9,437 nucleotides of DNA, taken from Leucobacter sp. (GTDB taxonomy: Bacteria > Actinomycetota > Actinomycetes > Actinomycetales > Microbacteriaceae). The stretch lies in assembly GCA_031178565.1 (NCBI GenBank), contig JAPSIU010000090.1, forward strand, positions 1-9,437, in the 5' to 3' direction. Positions 1 through 5,851 of this stretch are shown one piece after another (positions within the stretch are counted from its first letter, which is position 1; every line of letters starts with the position of its first letter). The notes beneath the pieces are model-generated. The model worked only from the letters and a program-made list of their open reading frames with translations. It searched no databases and was not told where the DNA came from. Made by a program: the position numbers and the translations under genes.

Positions 1-1127
1 ACACCGGAGAACCCGCGGAGAAGATGCACGGATCGAAGGTCGTGCACGGGCTGCAGGGCTACTACGACGACGCCGACGCGATCGTCTCCTTCCACCCGTT
101 CTACATGCTGCCGCTCTGCAACACCGCGCGCTGGGACACGCAGTGCGGCGCCTACTACAGCAAGGTCTACACCTTCGTCTGCGACCACCCCGAGACCTGG
201 CAGGTCTCGAGCGCCGATCCGAACTCGCCGATCCCCGCCTCGCACTCGGCCGCGCGAGCGCCCGGGGCGAATCTCGCGCTCACGCAGATGTACACCGCGT
301 CCCGCACCATGCTGGACTCGATGCTGCCGGCGACCGGAGGCTGGAGCCTCTCCGACGCGATCCTCACCGACGGACAGGCGACCGCCGACAATCTGCCGCA
401 GCGGGTCGCGAGGATCCAGTTCTCGTGGCGGACCCCCGACATCGAGATGGCCGAGCACGTGCTGGCGGTGCTCGACCGGAACGCCCGGGCGGCCTCGACG
501 ATGGCGCACTGCGAGCTGGAGGAGCGGTGGATCGCGCGCAGCCGCCCGGGCCGCACGAACCACGCCATGGCGGAGGTGCTCTACGCCAACCTCGAGTCGG
601 TCGGCGCGCCGAGCTACGGCGCCGAGGCGATCGAGGTCGCGCAGGAGATCCAGCGCTCCCTCGGATACGAGCCGAGCGAGCACCCCTTCCTCCCCGAGAC
701 GGAGCAGCTCATCACCCCGCAGGAGGCCGAGCGCCGTCTTCGCGAGCACATGCCGGCCTGGCAGCGCAACTGGACGAGCGACGACTACGTCGAGATGTCG
801 CACTACGCGCCGCTCGTGCGCTTCTACGTGTCGCGGCCGGCGCTCGCGCCCGTCCCCGGTGCCGGTCCCTACCCCTCGTGGGTCATGAACGCGCTCGGCG
901 GCATCCCCTCCACGATCGCCCCGACCATCGAGACCGCCGGTAAGACCGTCGCGGGCACCTTCGTCGACCTGCTCACCCGGCCGGAGCTGCTCGCGCGCGC
1001 CGCGGAGGAGTTCGAGGCCCGCACGGCGGCGGATCCCGTCCCGGCCCTGCTGCCGAGCGATTTCGAGGCGCCGATCGACCTGCCGTGGCCCGACTACTCC
1101 GGAGAGGCCGAGCAGCGGCGCTGGTAG
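1..1127 (+). CDS. AbgB-like M20D amidohydrolase, 5'-truncated by the window edge
   Basis: Reading frame is open from base 3 to a TAG at 1125-1127, giving about 374 residues; the true start lies left of the window, so the ATG at 24 is internal. The first residues, TGEPAEKMHGSK, sit where M20 peptidases carry the GTPAEE-GGGK motif holding a catalytic Glu and a metal ligand. A catalytic-domain stretch with DDADAIVSFHPF follows, then a dimerisation-like domain (about codons 75-160 from ATG 24, starting SHSAARAP and including VARIQFSWRTPD), then the returning catalytic half (NHAMAEVLYANLESVG; TSDDYVEMSHYAP; IPSTIAPTIETAGKTVAG). The order and motifs resemble AbgB, the p-aminobenzoyl-glutamate hydrolase subunit. 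By family it is a cytosolic metal-dependent amidase; the substrate is unknown. The C-terminal region lacks an obvious His where AbgB has one, so the metal site may differ. The next gene lies 47 bases downstream on the same strand. Confidence 0.8.
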   Translation, partial: TGEPAEKMHGSKVVHGLQGYYDDADAIVSFHPFYMLPLCNTARWDTQCGAYYSKVYTFVCDHPETWQVSSADPNSPIPASHSAARAPGANLALTQMYTASRTMLDSMLPATGGWSLSDAILTDGQATADNLPQRVARIQFSWRTPDIEMAEHVLAVLDRNARAASTMAHCELEERWIARSRPGRTNHAMAEVLYANLESVGAPSYGAEAIEVAQEIQRSLGYEPSEHPFLPETEQLITPQEAERRLREHMPAWQRNWTSDDYVEMSHYAPLVRFYVSRPALAPVPGAGPYPSWVMNALGGIPSTIAPTIETAGKTVAGTFVDLLTRPELLARAAEEFEARTAADPVPALLPSDFEAPIDLPWPDYSGEAEQRRW

Positions 1128-1162
1128 GCCGCTTCGAGCCCGAGCCCGGGCACCACCCTCAC

Positions 1163-1170
1163 GAAGGAGG
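1163..1170 (+). promoter_or_regulatory. Shine-Dalgarno site fixing the start of the MmcQ/YjbR gene
   Basis: GAAGGAGG lies four bases before ATG 1175. It decides this start over the in-frame upstream GTG at 1085, which would overlap the end of the amidohydrolase. Confidence 0.8.
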
Positions 1171-1174
1171 CACG

Positions 1175-1561
1175 ATGGACGGTACGACGATCCGGAAGCA
1201 CGCCGCCGCGAGGATCGAGGAGCTGCCGGGCGCGTATCTCGACCACCCGTTCGGCCCCGACTGGGACGTCTTCAAGGTGCGGGGCAAGGTGTTCATGCTC
1301 CAGACCGGCACGACCGGCGACCCCATCGTCATCCTGAAGGCGCGGCCGGCAGACGGCGCCGTGCTCCGCGACGCCTACCCTGAGATCACTCCGGGATATC
1401 ACATGAACAAGCGCCACTGGATCACGCTGAACCCGGGCGGAGAGATCGACCGGCAGCTCGTCGAGGATCTGGTGACGGAGTCGTATCTGCTCGTCGTGGA
1501 GAAGCTGCCGAGGGACCGGCGTCCCGTCGACCCGGAGGTCTTCGGGCAGACCGGCCCCTAG
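1175..1561 (+). CDS. MmcQ/YjbR family protein (CyaY-like fold)
   Basis: 128 residues from ATG 1175, preceded by a strong GAAGGAGG site. Family hallmarks are visible: HPFGPDWDVFKV at residues 24-35, PGYHMNKRHWITL at 73-85, and a C-terminal LVEDLVTESYLLVVEKLPR. The length matches the family, which is small, single-domain and cytosolic. The fold is described as DNA-binding-like, but no biochemical role is established and the name is positional. The gene follows the amidohydrolase after 47 bases and could be read from the same transcript. It is convergent with the amine oxidase, with 23 bases between their stop codons. The family call is secure; the function is open. Confidence 0.9.
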   Translation: MDGTTIRKHAAARIEELPGAYLDHPFGPDWDVFKVRGKVFMLQTGTTGDPIVILKARPADGAVLRDAYPEITPGYHMNKRHWITLNPGGEIDRQLVEDLVTESYLLVVEKLPRDRRPVDPEVFGQTGP

Positions 1562-1586
1562 CAGCGGGCCAGTGCGGCTCCCGGTC
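1549..1586. terminator. Possible bidirectional terminator between convergent genes
   Basis: GACCGG (1549-1554) can pair with CCGGTC (1581-1586), and inside it GGCCC (1553-1557) can pair with GGGCC (1566-1570); the two overlap slightly. The hairpins span both stop codons of the convergent pair. There is no T tract, so this is a weak call. An 11-base direct repeat, CAGTGCGGCTC, occurs at 1570-1580 and 1586-1596. Confidence 0.3.
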
Positions 1587-3567
1587 AGTGCGGCTCGTGC
1601 GTCTTCCCGCCCCGGCCGTGGTCGGCGGCGTCCTCCCCGGGTTCGCAGCAGGATGCGCCTTCGGTGGCGCAGGATCCCTTCGCTCGGGAGCGCGGCGCGT
1701 CGAGCGACGGGTTCCGGTCGAAGAACCCGAAGGGCTTGAGCGTGAAAGCCACCTTGTCGACGGGCATGATGGGCCAGTCCTCGGTACGGGTGATGTGGTG
1801 GATCCCGAAGACGTACCAGAGCACGACATCGGTGTCGACGAGGTTCTCGTCGTCCGCGATCCACGCGCTCATGCCGTTGCCGAGGTCGTTCGCCGACTGC
1901 GTCGGGTAGTCGCCCGCGGGCCACATCTCGGAGTCGTGGTGCTTCGTCACCCACAGCGTGCTGCCGATCACCGGATTGCGTTTCAGGATCGGCGAGGACT
2001 CGTCGAACATCGCGGGGAAGGAGCCGGTCGGCACCAGCTTGTAGGCCGTCGGCGCATCCCAGGCGTTGAGCCGGCCGGGGTTCTGCACCTTCCAGGCGCG
2101 CTGCCGCTCCCAGCTGTACGTGCGGCCGGCGTCCTTCTCGGAGGCGACGACCGTGCCCTGCGTGTTCAGATCGAGGCCGAGGGGATTCGACTCGTCGATG
2201 GGCGCGGGCATCGAGTCCGACTCGACGACGGTGTTGCCGTCGCCGTCGATGTCGAGATCGAGGCGCGCGACGAGGAAGTGCTGATGGTGGGGCGCGTAGG
2301 TGCGCCTGTCGATCACGGTGCCCGTGGGGAAGGCGGCGGCGTCCTCCTCCATGGGCGTCGACACCATGATGCCGGTGGCGCGGATCTCGCACTCGATGTT
2401 GCCGTCGGGGTAGAACCGCCAGTAGACGAGGTACTCGTAGTTCGCGACGGTCGCGTGCACGGAGACGACGAAGCGGCGCATGCGGCGCACCTCGGTGCCC
2501 GCGTCTGGGTCCACGTGCTTCCACAGCACGGCGTCGTCCTCCTCGTGGAGGCAGATCGCGTTCTTCGTGATCACCGGCTCGCCCGCCGTGTTCGGCAGCA
2601 CGCCGTCGAGGTAGGTGATCTCGCCGAGGCAGTCGCACCCGAGTTCGAGCGAGGTGCACATGTAGCCGAATCCCCACTCGCCGATGTCGAACGCGGTTCG
2701 GCGGTAGTGGTCGAAGCTCGAGTCGCGGTACGGGACGATCATCTCGGCGAGGGACATGCGGTACGCGATGTCGCGGTACTCGTCTCCGTCCTTGAACCTG
2801 ACCTGGTACAGCACGGGACCCTCGCGATAGTTGAAGCCGATGCGGAACTCCCAGTCCTGCCAGCGGAGCAGCGAGCCGTCGAGTTCGAAGGAGACGCCGT
2901 CGGGCTGCACGATGTCGAGCGGTTCGAGATCCGCGCGCTCCTCGATCCCGCGCAGCTCGGGGACGTACTCGGCGTCGACGTCGGGGAAGCCGCGATCGTG
3001 CCCCTCATCGATCTCGAGCACCTCCATGGTGTTCACGTCGACGACGACCTTCATCCCGCTCACCGGGTGCGCGTAGGGATTGCCGTGCGGGATCGCGCGC
3101 TTCCAGATGTCCACCCAGCCGAGGCGTCGATCCCGCCACTGCTCGGGCATGACCGCGTGTCCGTACGTCCAGAGATCGAAGAGCACGAGTTCGGGGTCGA
3201 TCCCGCGCTTCTCGAGGGCCCGTCTCACTTCCGGGTGCTCGCGCAGGGCCCTGTCGCAGTCGTGATACTCGTCGACCGTGAAGTTCGGCGTGACGCCCGG
3301 GACGTGCGTCCACCCCTCGAGCGCATCCTCCGTCAGGTTGACGACGGCCTCGTAGACCTCGTTGCTCTGCTTGTCCCAGAGCACCGCGAGTGAGCGGCGG
3401 ACGATCGGATCTCCGTCCCTCCACGCCCTGACCTCGGTCTTCGGGGGTTCTCGGAGCACGATCGACGCGTAGCGCCAGCCGCTGTCGATGCCCTTCTCGC
3501 GTGCGAGGATGGACGAGGCGGCGGAGACTTCTTCCGCGGTCAGCGAATCGAGCGGGTGGGATCCCAT
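1585..3567 (-). CDS. Copper amine oxidase (TPQ-dependent primary-amine oxidase)
   Basis: 660 residues from ATG at 3565-3567, chosen because AAGGAGGA precedes it; the frame runs on upstream to 3720 but that part has no domain character. It should oxidatively deaminate primary amines to aldehyde, ammonia and hydrogen peroxide. Active-site features are present: the NYEY motif with Tyr377 as the topaquinone precursor; a TAFDIGEWGFG motif with Asp294 as the probable catalytic base; copper ligands His428 and His430 in HHQHF; and a third His at 590 or 591 in HHITRTEDWPIMP. This spacing is close to the Arthrobacter globiformis enzyme (Asp298, TPQ382, His431, His433, His592). Cys at 311, 313 and 339 could supply the usual domain disulfide. 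No signal peptide is seen, so it is probably cytosolic. KPFGFFDRNPSLD closes the catalytic domain; the last ~35 residues form a tail with Cys633, 640 and 641. Phenethylamine, tyramine or histamine are plausible substrates, but the sequence does not discriminate. Confidence 0.95.
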   Translation of the reverse strand: MGSHPLDSLTAEEVSAASSILAREKGIDSGWRYASIVLREPPKTEVRAWRDGDPIVRRSLAVLWDKQSNEVYEAVVNLTEDALEGWTHVPGVTPNFTVDEYHDCDRALREHPEVRRALEKRGIDPELVLFDLWTYGHAVMPEQWRDRRLGWVDIWKRAIPHGNPYAHPVSGMKVVVDVNTMEVLEIDEGHDRGFPDVDAEYVPELRGIEERADLEPLDIVQPDGVSFELDGSLLRWQDWEFRIGFNYREGPVLYQVRFKDGDEYRDIAYRMSLAEMIVPYRDSSFDHYRRTAFDIGEWGFGYMCTSLELGCDCLGEITYLDGVLPNTAGEPVITKNAICLHEEDDAVLWKHVDPDAGTEVRRMRRFVVSVHATVANYEYLVYWRFYPDGNIECEIRATGIMVSTPMEEDAAAFPTGTVIDRRTYAPHHQHFLVARLDLDIDGDGNTVVESDSMPAPIDESNPLGLDLNTQGTVVASEKDAGRTYSWERQRAWKVQNPGRLNAWDAPTAYKLVPTGSFPAMFDESSPILKRNPVIGSTLWVTKHHDSEMWPAGDYPTQSANDLGNGMSAWIADDENLVDTDVVLWYVFGIHHITRTEDWPIMPVDKVAFTLKPFGFFDRNPSLDAPRSRAKGSCATEGASCCEPGEDAADHGRGGKTHEPH

Positions 3568-3570
3568 GGC

Positions 3571-3578
3571 TCCTCCTT
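3571..3578 (-). promoter_or_regulatory. Shine-Dalgarno site of the amine oxidase gene
   Basis: On the minus strand AAGGAGGA ends three bases before ATG 3567. It rejects the 51-residue upstream extension of the frame. Confidence 0.8.
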
Positions 3579-3702
3579 CTGGGCGGACGCGCCGTTGCCT
3601 CCGCTCGAATCCCACTGTGCCACGTTTTCGAGCGCTGTGCGTTCCCGTGCGGCCGCCTTCGCGTTCGCGACACGCCAGAGAAACCGGATTCGAAATCCCG
3701 AT

Positions 3703-3732
3703 TTGCGCCGGAGGGTGCAATCGTCATAAGAT
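3703..3732 (+). promoter_or_regulatory. Probable promoter of the tRNA cluster
   Basis: TTGCGC (3703-3708) and TAAGAT (3727-3732) are separated by 18 bases and lie about 30 bases before tRNA-Glu. The -10 box fits TANNNT well; the -35 matches only its TTG. The region 3568-3763, between the divergent amine oxidase start and the first tRNA, holds no gene I can support. Confidence 0.55.
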
Positions 3733-3763
3733 TTCATCTCGGTAGCAAGCGAGAAATTGCTTC

Positions 3764-3836
3764 GGCCCCATCGTTTAGCGGCCTAGGACACCGCCCTTTC
3801 ACGGCGGCAGCACGGGTTCGAATCCCGTTGGGGTCA
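3764..3836 (+). tRNA. tRNA-Glu (anticodon TTC)
   Basis: The cloverleaf is complete. The acceptor GGCCCCA (3764-3770) pairs with TGGGGTC (3829-3835), with one G-T wobble. The anticodon stem CCGCC/GGCGG encloses CTTTCAC, giving anticodon TTC. The T arm is ACGGG-TTCGAAT-CCCGT and the discriminator is A3836. CCA is not encoded. It is the first gene of the cluster, 30 bases before tRNA-Asp. Confidence 0.97.
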
Positions 3837-3866
3837 CTGACACCGAATCACAATTGAATACATCAT

Positions 3867-3940
3867 GGCCCTGTAGCGCAGTTGGTTAGCGCGCCGCCCT
3901 GTCACGGCGGAGGTCGCGGGTTCAAGTCCCGTCAGGGTCG
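3867..3940 (+). tRNA. tRNA-Asp (anticodon GTC)
   Basis: Acceptor GGCCCTG (3867-3873) pairs with CAGGGTC (3933-3939). The anticodon stem CCGCC/GGCGG, identical to that of the neighbouring tRNA-Glu, encloses CTGTCAC, giving anticodon GTC. The discriminator is G3940, as expected for Asp. The next three bases happen to be CCA (3941-3943), so the 3' end may be encoded here, unlike the other two tRNAs. Confidence 0.97.
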
Positions 3941-3946
3941 CCAGGT

Positions 3947-3980
3947 GAAGAACCCTTCCGAGGAAGGGTTTCTTCGTCTC
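3947..3980 (+). terminator. Terminator after tRNA-Asp
   Basis: AACCCTTCC (3951-3959) pairs perfectly with GGAAGGGTT (3962-3970). GAAG/CTTC extends the stem past a one-base bulge, and a T-rich TCTTCGTCT run follows. The loop is very tight. It separates tRNA-Glu/Asp from tRNA-Phe. Confidence 0.7.
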
Positions 3981-4006
3981 CGGCGGTCGCCATGTGGTGA
4001 GTGCCC

Positions 4007-4079
4007 GGCTCTGTAGCTCAGTTGGTAGAGCGCACGACTGAAAATCGTGAGGTCACGGGATCGACGCCCGTCGGAGCCA
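4007..4079 (+). tRNA. tRNA-Phe (anticodon GAA)
   Basis: Acceptor GGCTCTG (4007-4013) pairs with CGGAGCC (4072-4078), with one T-G wobble. The anticodon stem CACGA/TCGTG encloses CTGAAAA, giving anticodon GAA, and the discriminator is A4079. The T arm is ACGGG-ATCGACG-CCCGT, so position 54 is A rather than the usual T. CCA is not encoded. Confidence 0.96.
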
Positions 4080-4081
4080 CT

Positions 4082-4126
4082 GAACCCCCTCCTAGCTTCT
4101 ACATGGAGGGGGTTCTTTTTCTGTTT
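4082..4126 (+). terminator. Strong intrinsic terminator after tRNA-Phe
   Basis: GAACCCCCTCC (4082-4092) pairs perfectly over 11 bp with GGAGGGGGTTC (4105-4115). The loop is 12 bases and TTTTTCTGTTT follows directly. It closes the tRNA cluster and should insulate the next gene. Confidence 0.92.
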
Positions 4127-4193
4127 CTCGGGGCGTCTCCGCGAGCGGCCCCCGAGTCCGGGCTTATAACCCCGAATCCCGATGCAACGGCCC

Positions 4194-4250
4194 TCCTGCC
4201 CGAGTGGTGTGTTTCAACCCGCAGGAAGTGTCCGGGCTGAAACCCTCGGG
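4194..4250. repeat. Imperfect inverted-repeat element upstream of the yaeQ-like gene
   Basis: GTTTCAACCC (4211-4220) pairs with GGGCTGAAAC (4234-4243), with one wobble and a 13-base spacer. Outer CCCGAG (4199-4204) pairs with CTCGGG (4245-4250). A competing pairing, TCCTGC (4194-4199) with GCAGGA (4221-4226), uses the inner loop. It lies between the tRNA-Phe terminator and the next promoter, so its role is unclear. Nothing else is supported in 4127-4310. Confidence 0.4.
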
Positions 4251-4312
4251 TGCGCCTAGAGGGCTCGGGCGGGGGTGGGCGCACCCGGAACGCCGCCCCT
4301 CACGCGAGCCGA

Positions 4313-4318
4313 TAGGCT
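4313..4318 (+). promoter_or_regulatory. -10 box for leaderless transcription of the yaeQ-like gene
   Basis: TAGGCT fits TANNNT and ends six bases before ATG 4325, so transcription would begin at the start codon. No Shine-Dalgarno site lies in between, which fits a leaderless mRNA as is common in Actinobacteria. Confidence 0.6.
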
Positions 4319-4324
4319 CGGATC

Positions 4325-4867
4325 ATGGCGACCGGCGCGACGATCCACACCTTCGATGTACAGCTGGCCGACGTGGATCGCGGCGTCTACGAAGACCTCT
4401 CGCTGCGAGTGGCGAGGCATCCGTCCGAGACCGATCCCTTCATGGTGACCCGGCTGCTCGCCTATTGCCTCGAGTACGAGGCGGGCATCGCCTTCGGGGC
4501 AGGAGGGATCTCGTCGACGGAGGAGCCGGCGGTGCTGGTGAGGGATCTCACGGGCCGGGTGACCCGATGGGTCGAGGTCGGAGCACCCGACGCGCAGCGG
4601 CTGCACTTCGGCAGCAAACTCGCCGACCGCACTGCGGTGTACACCCATCGCGATCCCGTGAAGCTCCTCGCGGCCTGGGCCGGGAAGGGGATCCATCGCG
4701 CTGAAGAGATCGTTCTGCGCTCGTTCGACCGTGGGTTCATCGACGCGGTCGCCACGAAGCTCGCGCGACGCAACACGATGACGGTCTCGGTGACCGAGGG
4801 GCAGCTCTACCTCGAGCTCAACGGCGCCCCGGCCGACACGCGGATCCACGAGCATCGGCTCGACTGA
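4325..4867 (+). CDS. yaeQ: YaeQ family protein
   Basis: 180 residues, matching the usual YaeQ length. Family marks are clear: an N-terminal ATIHTFDVQLADVDRGVYEDL, LRVARHPSET (residues 27-36), TRLLAYCLEYE (42-52), EEP (66-68), WVEVGAP (82-88), and a C-terminal TMTVSVTEGQLYLEL. The family is described as having a PD-(D/E)XK-like fold; Asp74, Glu84 and Lys98 could form such a site, but that assignment is mine and unproven. It is soluble with no signal peptide. No reaction is established for the family. The gene stands alone after the tRNA cluster and appears leaderless. It is convergent with the reductase gene, with 40 bases between them. ATG 4325 is chosen from the family's usual N-terminus and the -10 placement. 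Confidence 0.92.
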   Translation: MATGATIHTFDVQLADVDRGVYEDLSLRVARHPSETDPFMVTRLLAYCLEYEAGIAFGAGGISSTEEPAVLVRDLTGRVTRWVEVGAPDAQRLHFGSKLADRTAVYTHRDPVKLLAAWAGKGIHRAEEIVLRSFDRGFIDAVATKLARRNTMTVSVTEGQLYLELNGAPADTRIHEHRLD

Positions 4868-4872
4868 GCCGG
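4855..4872. terminator. Possible hairpin terminator at the end of yaeQ
   Basis: CGGCTC (4856-4861) pairs perfectly with GAGCCG (4866-4871) around a four-base loop, extended by a T-G pair. It overlaps the TGA stop of yaeQ in a convergent gap. There is no T tract. Confidence 0.35.
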
Positions 4873-4907
4873 CCGACCGATCGACGATCAGGCGAGCCAC
4901 GCCTCGA

Positions 4908-5576
4908 TCACGCCGGCTTCGCAGCTCGCGTGAGAGTCAGGTGGGTGACGCCGCTCGGGGTAGAGACGGCCTCGATGTCGTAGCGATCCTCGAGATCCTC
5001 GAGGCCGTCCCAGAGACGGACGCCGCGTCCGAGCACGACGGGCACCTGAACCACGTGGAGCATGTCGATCAGATCCGCTGCGAGGAAGTCGCGGACGATG
5101 GTCGGGCCGCCGCCGACGCGGACATCGAGTCCGCCCGCCGCCTCCCGTGCGAGGTCGAGCGCCTCCTGAGGAGTTGCGTCGATGAAGTGGAAGACGGTGC
5201 CGCCCTCCATTTCGATGGACGGCCGCGGGTGATGCGTGAGGACGAAGACCGGGGTGTGGAACGGCGGATTCGATCCCCACCAGCCCCGCCATTCCTGCTC
5301 GGTTCCCACATCGGTCCACGGCCCGGATCGCCAGTCGAACTTGCCCCGCCCCATGATCTCGGCACCGATCCCGGGCCCGTGCCGCTCGGCGAAGGCGTTG
5401 TCGACGCCTTCGCCGCCGCCCTCCCGCCCCGTCATCGTGTACCAGAAGCGGGTGTCGAACATCCATCCGTGCAGTCGCTCGCCGGCGTGACCGAACGGCG
5501 CCTCCGCCGTGATGCCGTCGCCGGTGCCGAACCCGTCGAGCGAGATCGAGAAGTTGTGGACGCGAACTCGAGACAT
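4908..5576 (-). CDS. Dihydrofolate reductase family protein (RibD_C domain)
   Basis: 222 residues from ATG at 5574-5576. GGGAGGA four bases upstream fixes this start and rejects the in-frame extension to 5726. The RibD C-terminal/DHFR-like fold is recognisable: strand 1 and loop VRVHNFSISLDGFGTG (residues 4-19), the nucleotide-binding GAEIMGRGKFDW (71-82), FVLTHHPRP (111-119), VGGGPTIVRDFL (154-165), and IDMLHVVQVPVVLGRGVRLW (170-189). By family it should be an NAD(P)H-dependent reductase of a pterin, pyrimidine or other small molecule; the substrate is unknown. It is cytosolic. Residues 28-65 form a longer segment rich in Gly/Trp/Phe between strand 1 and the GR motif, as in YyaP/YwjB-type proteins. 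It is not a classical FolA and does not imply antifolate resistance. It is monocistronic as far as visible. Confidence 0.9.
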   Translation of the reverse strand: MSRVRVHNFSISLDGFGTGDGITAEAPFGHAGERLHGWMFDTRFWYTMTGREGGGEGVDNAFAERHGPGIGAEIMGRGKFDWRSGPWTDVGTEQEWRGWWGSNPPFHTPVFVLTHHPRPSIEMEGGTVFHFIDATPQEALDLAREAAGGLDVRVGGGPTIVRDFLAADLIDMLHVVQVPVVLGRGVRLWDGLEDLEDRYDIEAVSTPSGVTHLTLTRAAKPA

Positions 5577-5617
5577 CTTGTCCTCCCGGTGGTGACGACG
5601 TGGGACCTGTGGAACAC

Positions 5618-5623
5618 ACGTTA
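5618..5623 (-). promoter_or_regulatory. Possible -10 box of the reductase gene
   Basis: TAACGT on the minus strand fits TANNNT and would give a leader of roughly 35 bases before ATG 5576. No convincing -35 is visible. Confidence 0.35.
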
Positions 5624-5628
5624 ATCGA

Positions 5629-5645
5629 AGCGCGCCCGTCGCGCT
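5629..5645 (-). terminator. Hairpin downstream of the small acidic ORF
   Basis: AGCGCG (5629-5634) pairs perfectly with CGCGCT (5640-5645) around a five-base loop, 26 bases past the stop at 5671 on the minus strand. A 12-base palindrome GCGCCCGGGCGC (5660-5671) adjoins it and reaches into that stop codon. There is no T tract, so the terminator role is tentative. Confidence 0.3.
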
Positions 5646-5670
5646 CGGAGAAGACGGTCGCGCCCGGGCG

Positions 5671-5826
5671 CTACGGAACGCATCTCGTGAGGCGACGCAC
5701 CATGTCGATCCGCTCCCGATCGGCATCGCTCACCGTGAGACCCTCGGGATCCCACATCAGCCTCTCGTCGACCTCCTCGACCAGGTCGTCGATCCGCTCG
5801 AGCAACTCGAGCCATTCCTCGTCCAC
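5671..5826 (-). CDS. Small acidic hypothetical protein (51 residues)
   Basis: I do not recognise this protein. GTG 5826 to TAG 5671 encodes 51 residues beginning MDEEWLELLERIDDLVEEVD and ending VRRLTRCVP. The first half is a strongly acidic amphipathic helix with Leu/Ile/Val at heptad-like spacing; a WDPEGLTVSDADRER segment follows, and one Cys sits near the C-terminus. A GAGAGGG site lies about five bases upstream. It starts 25 bases after the stop of the alpha/beta hydrolase on the same strand, so co-transcription is likely. Codon use matches neighbouring genes (third-position G/C), which argues for a real gene despite the length. A role in binding a partner protein would be a guess. Confidence 0.6.
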   Translation of the reverse strand: MDEEWLELLERIDDLVEEVDERLMWDPEGLTVSDADRERIDMVRRLTRCVP

Positions 5827-5851
5827 CGCGCCCTCTCTGTCGGCGCCGCTC

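Noticed and set aside
1570..1596. 11-base direct repeat CAGTGCGGCTC at the convergent junction
   Set aside because: Short, in GC-rich DNA at a gene end; most simply a small local duplication.
1588..3393. Very long (601-codon) plus-strand ORF
   Set aside because: It is the antisense shadow of the amine oxidase; the Val/Arg/Asp/Gly-biased composition is typical of GC-rich opposite-strand frames, and the minus strand has all the active-site motifs.
3686..3698. GGATTCGAAATCC near the tRNA cluster as a T-arm remnant or attachment site
   Set aside because: Only a short palindrome resembling a T arm; no integrase gene and no long duplicate of a tRNA 3' end in the window.
3501..3857. 118-codon plus-strand ORF over the amine oxidase start and tRNA-Glu
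   Set aside because: It reads antisense to the amine oxidase and then through tRNA-Glu; no domain and no ribosome site.
3764..4079. tRNA cluster as the boundary of a genomic island
   Set aside because: Base composition is similar on both sides and no integrase, att repeat or phage gene is visible.
4001..4240. 79-codon ORF containing SVAQLVERTTENREVTGSTPVGA
   Set aside because: It is the translation of tRNA-Phe, a well-known spurious protein in databases; the frame also runs through the terminator.
4908..5576. Trimethoprim-resistance type DHFR
   Set aside because: Its motifs are those of RibD_C/YyaP-like reductases, not of FolA or Dfr enzymes.
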